Source: Rhodothermales bacterium
Lineage (GTDB): Bacteria; Bacteroidota; Rhodothermia; Rhodothermales; UBA10348
Direction: 5' to 3'
NCBI GenBank assembly: GCA_013003255.1
Contig: JABDJZ010000022.1
Coordinates: 1 to 10,999, forward strand
DNA length: 10,999 nucleotides
Within the stretch, counting starts at the first letter, position 1; the number at the start of each line of letters is the position of its first letter. The notes under the pieces are model-generated. The model did not search any database. It was not told the DNA's origin and saw only the letters and a list, made by a program, of their open reading frames with translations. This document shows positions 8,085 to 10,999 of the stretch, in pieces. The position numbers were made by a program, and so were the translations under genes.

Positions 8085-9790
8085 CCGCAGTACACAGCAG
8101 AGACTCGTACGATGCCATCGTGGTTGGCTCAGGAATGACCGGTGGATGGGCCGCCAAGGAACTGTGCGAGAAGGGACTGCGCACGCTGGTGATCGAGCGC
8201 GGCCGTTCGGTCGAACACATTACCGACTACGTAACCGAACACAAGCGGGCCTGGGAGTTGCCGCTGCGGGGAAACGTGCCGGTTGAGGAGGCCGAAAGGG
8301 AGTACGCCGTCGGAAAGGACGTCTACCTCTTCGACCAGTCGACCAAGCACTTCTTCATCAATGATCGCCGCAATCCCTACGTCGCCAAGAGGCCGTTCCG
8401 CTGGATCAGGGGTGACCAGGTCGGGGGGCGCTCGCTCTTGTGGGCGCGGCAGTGTTACCGTTGGGGCGAGATGGATTTTGAGGCCAACCTTAAGGATGGC
8501 CACGGGGTGGACTGGCCCATCCGGTACGCCGACATCGCGCCGTGGTATGACTACGTGGAGGCATTCGTCGGCATCTCGGGCGAGAAACTCGGACTTCCCC
8601 AACTGCCGGATGGGGTGTTCCAGAAGCCGATGGAAATGACGGCTATGGAAAAGCATGCCCGGGAAGCCATTGAGCGCTCGTTTCCGGGGCGAACCATGAC
8701 CATTGGGCGGAGTGCGGTTCTGACGGAACCCCAGAACGGGCGGGCTGCATGCCACTACTGCGGGACCTGCGAACGGGGCTGCTCCTCGGCGTCGTACTTC
8801 TCGAGTGTCGGCGTGACCCTTCCGGCAGCCCAGGCCACGGGCAACCTGACCATGCGTCCCGATACGCTGGTCCACAGCCTCCTCTACGATGAGGAAAAGG
8901 ACCGGGTCACCGGGGTCCGCGTCGTGGACGTCCACACCGGGGCGGTCTCCGAGGTTCTCGGGGGATTGGTCTTCCTCTGTGCCAGCACCCTGGCCTCAAC
9001 CCAGATCATGCTGAACACCCGCACGCCGCGGTTTCCGGACGGTATTGCCAACGGAAGCGGTGAGCTTGGACACAACCTCATGGATCACCACATGGGTGTC
9101 CACGGCTACGCGTGGTCGGATGATTTCGATGATCGGTACTACTCGGGGATTCGCCCGAACGGGATCTACATTCCGCGCTTCCGAAACCTGGACGCGGCAT
9201 CCTCCACGGACAAGTTCGTCCGGGGGTATGCCTACCAGGGGTCATCGCACCGGATGGGGTGGAGCCGTGCCAACTACCAGCCCGGGATCGGAGGCGAACT
9301 CAAGGAGCGCCTTCGAAATCCTGGACCTTGGGAGATGAATCTCTGGGGGTACGGGGAGTGTCTGCCGGACCACGACAACCGGGTTTATCTCAGCGATGAG
9401 ACCGACGAATGGGGGCTTCCCATTCTGGTAATCGACTCGGATTGGGGGCCCAATGAACGGGCGATGCGAGCCGAGATGGTGTCAAGCGGCGTCGAGATGC
9501 TGGAGGCGTGCGGCTTCCGGGATATTCGCGTGGAGGACAATCTGGACAGCAATCCGCAGGGTTTCGCCATCCATGAGATGGGAACGGCACGCATGGGGCG
9601 TGATCCCCGAACCTCGGTGCTGAACGGCTGGAACCGGGCGCACGAGGTGCCGAACCTGTTTGTGACCGACGGCGCGTGCATGACCTCCTCGGCCGTGCAG
9701 AATCCGTCCATCACCTACATGGCGCTCACCGCGCGGGCCGTGGACCATGCGGTGACGGCCCTGAAGCGGGGGGACCTGAGCCTATCGTGA
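8081..9790 (+). CDS. GMC-family FAD-dependent dehydrogenase (large subunit)
   Basis: This 569-residue flavoprotein of the glucose-methanol-choline family probably oxidises a sugar or other alcohol. The N-terminal Rossmann motif VVGSGMTGG has glycines 16, 18 and 21, followed by the ERGR end of the FAD-binding fold near 40. The FAD loop GGRSLLWARQ lies near 115-125. C224, C227, C230 and C234 form a CxxCxxCxxxC pattern (CHYCGTCERGC). The C-terminal domain has HEMGTARMG with the candidate catalytic His498, and the block CMTSSAVQNPSITYMALTARA with Asn541 at the usual His/Asn partner position. There is no signal peptide; export with the Tat-bearing subunit encoded just upstream is inferred. The start is ATG 8081 (4-base overlap). 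No cytochrome c subunit gene follows. The last codons lie in the tandem repeat at 9775-9866. The exact substrate cannot be told. Confidence 0.94.
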   Translation: MTAVHSRDSYDAIVVGSGMTGGWAAKELCEKGLRTLVIERGRSVEHITDYVTEHKRAWELPLRGNVPVEEAEREYAVGKDVYLFDQSTKHFFINDRRNPYVAKRPFRWIRGDQVGGRSLLWARQCYRWGEMDFEANLKDGHGVDWPIRYADIAPWYDYVEAFVGISGEKLGLPQLPDGVFQKPMEMTAMEKHAREAIERSFPGRTMTIGRSAVLTEPQNGRAACHYCGTCERGCSSASYFSSVGVTLPAAQATGNLTMRPDTLVHSLLYDEEKDRVTGVRVVDVHTGAVSEVLGGLVFLCASTLASTQIMLNTRTPRFPDGIANGSGELGHNLMDHHMGVHGYAWSDDFDDRYYSGIRPNGIYIPRFRNLDAASSTDKFVRGYAYQGSSHRMGWSRANYQPGIGGELKERLRNPGPWEMNLWGYGECLPDHDNRVYLSDETDEWGLPILVIDSDWGPNERAMRAEMVSSGVEMLEACGFRDIRVEDNLDSNPQGFAIHEMGTARMGRDPRTSVLNGWNRAHEVPNLFVTDGACMTSSAVQNPSITYMALTARAVDHAVTALKRGDLSLS

Positions 9791-9866
9791 GGGCGTCTTG
9801 GGCGAGGAGGCCTGCGCCTATCGTAAGGGTCCTCATGCGAGGAAATCTGCGCCTATCGTGAGGGTC
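9775..9866. repeat. Tandem repeat (about 36-base unit, nearly 3 copies) at convergent gene ends
   Basis: The core GCCTATCGTRAGGGY starts at 9780, 9816 and 9851 (spacing 36 and 35 bases). Around it, CTG precedes the core in all three copies and GCGAGGA ends the first two units. Copy 1 includes the final codons and TGA stop of the GMC gene. Copy 2, in the same frame, also gives Leu-x-Leu-Ser then TAA. Copy 3 gives the TAG stop of the convergent hydrolase gene on the minus strand. It looks like a tandem duplication of the GMC gene 3' end. CCTC/GAGG at 9831-9842 could form a small hairpin. Confidence 0.8.
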
Positions 9867-10527
9867 GCAGGGCGGCCAGGACGGCGCGTCCTGCCGTCAG
9901 TTCGTCCGCATTTACGGTGTGGCCCATGCCTGGGTAGATGCGTGCATCCACCTCGGCGCCCAGCCCGCTGAGCACCGCCGCGGACCGTTGGACGCGGGCC
10001 AGCGGGATGTGGGCGTCCACGTCACTGCAGCCCAGAAATACGCGGCATCCGGACAGGTCCCCTTCATAGTCGAAGGTCTTGTCCTCCGGCGGAGCCGATC
10101 CGGTGACGTGGCCATTGCCGATCAGGCCACCGCTCAGGGCAACCACGGCGCCGGGGTGATGGGCGGATCGCGCGGTGTACTCCAGCGAAAGGCAGGCCCC
10201 CTGAGAGAAGCCAATCAGCGCGATGCGCTCGGCCGGAATACCCCGGCTCAGTACCTCCTGAAACAGATGATCAATCCTGGCCAGGGCACCGGTCAGGTAT
10301 GGTTCGTTGTGGTCAAGGGGTGCCAGAAAGCTGAAGGGATACCAGGTATGCCCGTCGGCTTGCGGGGCCAGGAGAGCGAGATCGTCCAGATCAAAGGCAA
10401 GGCCCAGGTCAAGAATGGACTCCGCCGACGCACCACGACCGTGGAGGACGATGGCCACGGCGGCCGCGTCCTCGACAGGAGGTCCAGCCCGGCGGATCGC
10501 GCCATTGCTGTGGGGGAGGCTTGTCAT
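9853..10527 (-). CDS. Alpha/beta hydrolase, phospholipase/carboxylesterase family (MhqD-like)
   Basis: This 224-residue cytoplasmic esterase is of the size usual for the phospholipase/carboxylesterase family. The oxyanion-hole region is LHGRGAS (28-34). The nucleophile elbow is GFSQGA with Ser108. The acid is Asp171 in CSDVDAHIP and the catalytic His is His203 in GMGHTV. The triad and spacing are complete. The start ATG at 10527 overlaps the stop of the upstream dioxygenase gene by 4 bases (ATGA), so translation is probably coupled; a longer in-frame version back to 10587 would overlap that gene by 64 bases and is not favoured. Known context: in Bacillus subtilis mhqE-mhqD, a dioxygenase and a hydrolase of these families belong to the MhqR regulon that responds to quinone-like electrophiles. 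The role here is inferred from that pairing. The stop codon is supplied by the tandem repeat. Confidence 0.9.
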   Translation of the reverse strand: MTSLPHSNGAIRRAGPPVEDAAAVAIVLHGRGASAESILDLGLAFDLDDLALLAPQADGHTWYPFSFLAPLDHNEPYLTGALARIDHLFQEVLSRGIPAERIALIGFSQGACLSLEYTARSAHHPGAVVALSGGLIGNGHVTGSAPPEDKTFDYEGDLSGCRVFLGCSDVDAHIPLARVQRSAAVLSGLGAEVDARIYPGMGHTVNADELTAGRAVLAALRPSR

Positions 10528-10999
10528 GACCGCACCCCGAGATCCGGCAACCGATTCTCGATGGCGGCCCGTCGCCCTTCCAGCCACGCCGGGAGCTTCA
10601 GGGTTTCACCGAGCCGTTCCAGAGGTTCATCCGCGGTGAATCCGGGGGGATCCGTCGCGATTTCGAACAGCACGCCACCGGGTTCACGGAAGTAGATCGA
10701 CTTGAAGTACTGCCGGTCCTTGATCTCGGTAACCGGAATGCCGGCCGACATCACCCTGTCCTGCCAGAGCAGTTGCTCCGCCTCATCGGCGGCCCGAAAC
10801 GCGATGTGGTGTACCGTCCCGGCTCCTCGCCTGGTGCGCTCGGTCGTCGGTACCAGGTCGATCACGCCGGGCGATTGGCCGAAGCCGAACCGCAGACGGT
10901 CCTTTTCGCCGCCCAGGGGCCTAAGGCCGAGGACGTCTTCCAGCAGTCGGGCCGTGGGTTCGGTTTCCTCCAGCGAGAGCGTCACGCCGTGAAAGGAAC
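10524..10999 (-). CDS. Ring-cleaving dioxygenase / VOC-family protein (MhqO/MhqE-like), partial
   Basis: Only the C-terminal part, about 158 residues, is in the window; the reading frame stays open through position 10999 (reading SFHGVTLSLEE at the edge). The GTG at 10983-10985 is therefore internal. The visible part is the second vicinal-oxygen-chelate domain: FHGVTLSLEETEPTARLLEDVLGLR, then VHHIAFRAADEAEQLLW with a probable metal-ligand His. After that come DRQYFKSIYFREPGGVLFEIATD with a probable metal-ligand Glu, and the subfamily tail PGFTADEPLERLGETLKLPAWLEGRR. This tail is typical of MhqO/MhqE-type proteins that act on hydroquinones or related aromatics; substrate and metal are not determined by sequence. 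It lies upstream of the hydrolase gene with a 4-base overlap, forming an mhqED-like pair. Confidence 0.9.
   Translation of the reverse strand, partial: SFHGVTLSLEETEPTARLLEDVLGLRPLGGEKDRLRFGFGQSPGVIDLVPTTERTRRGAGTVHHIAFRAADEAEQLLWQDRVMSAGIPVTEIKDRQYFKSIYFREPGGVLFEIATDPPGFTADEPLERLGETLKLPAWLEGRRAAIENRLPDLGVRS

Noticed and set aside
8129..8935. 268-codon minus-strand frame opposite the GMC gene
   Set aside because: Antisense shadow typical of G+C-rich coding DNA; the opposite strand encodes a fully conserved enzyme.
9775..9866. CRISPR array
   Set aside because: There are only three degenerate units of 35-36 bases in which the intervening sequence is also similar; there are no unique spacers and no cas genes.
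10983..10985. GTG as start of the dioxygenase gene
   Set aside because: The frame is open upstream to the window edge and reads a family-like FHG before it, so the gene continues beyond the window.

Overview
The window is ordinary-looking chromosomal DNA, dense and high in G+C by eye, from what is probably a Rhodothermales-like (Rhodothermota/Bacteroidota) bacterium. Pointers are a DUF4249-like lipoprotein, a family concentrated in Bacteroidota, in a G+C-rich genome with weak Shine-Dalgarno sequences. A Tat-exported GMC oxidoreductase pair and a FeoA-FeoA-FeoB operon also fit. The assignment is inference, since no rRNA, tRNA or other phylogenetic marker is present apart from infA. No phage, transposase, CRISPR or tRNA signature was seen. 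No gap without a gene exceeds about 190 bases.

Layout. (1) 62-1321 (+): Ala/Ser-rich lipoprotein with a carboxypeptidase-regulatory-like beta domain, closed by a strong hairpin terminator at 1352-1388. (2) 1397-1618 (-): stand-alone infA (IF-1), divergent from (3) 1805-3532 (+): fhs, formate-tetrahydrofolate ligase, preceded by a hairpin-rich leader. (4) 3606-6357 (+): ferrous iron uptake operon feoA-feoA-feoB with 4-base start/stop overlaps, preceded by a near-perfect 21-base palindrome (3556-3576) that looks like a Fur-type operator. (5) 6434-7360 (-): DUF4249-like lipoprotein, convergent with feoB. (6) 7533-9790 (+): a two-gene operon of a Tat-lipoprotein of the gluconate 2-dehydrogenase subunit 3 family and a GMC flavoprotein with a four-cysteine cluster motif. 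(7) 9853-10999 (-): an alpha/beta hydrolase and the C-terminal half of a ring-cleaving dioxygenase. Their 4-base overlap and families recall the Bacillus mhqE-mhqD quinone-resistance pair.

Themes. Fe(II) uptake (feo) is probably iron-repressed. The GMC pair is probably an exported or membrane-anchored dehydrogenase whose electron acceptor is not encoded here. The hydrolase/dioxygenase pair is probably for detoxification of aromatic or quinone electrophiles. Two of the three convergent gene junctions (6358-6433 and 9791-9852) hold short degenerate direct repeats instead of T-tract terminators. At the second, the same repeat unit supplies stop codons to genes on both strands. The most follow-up-worthy items are the Fur-like operator, the Cys-rich tail of the first FeoA, the CxxCxxCxxxC motif in the GMC enzyme, and the stop-codon-bearing tandem repeat.
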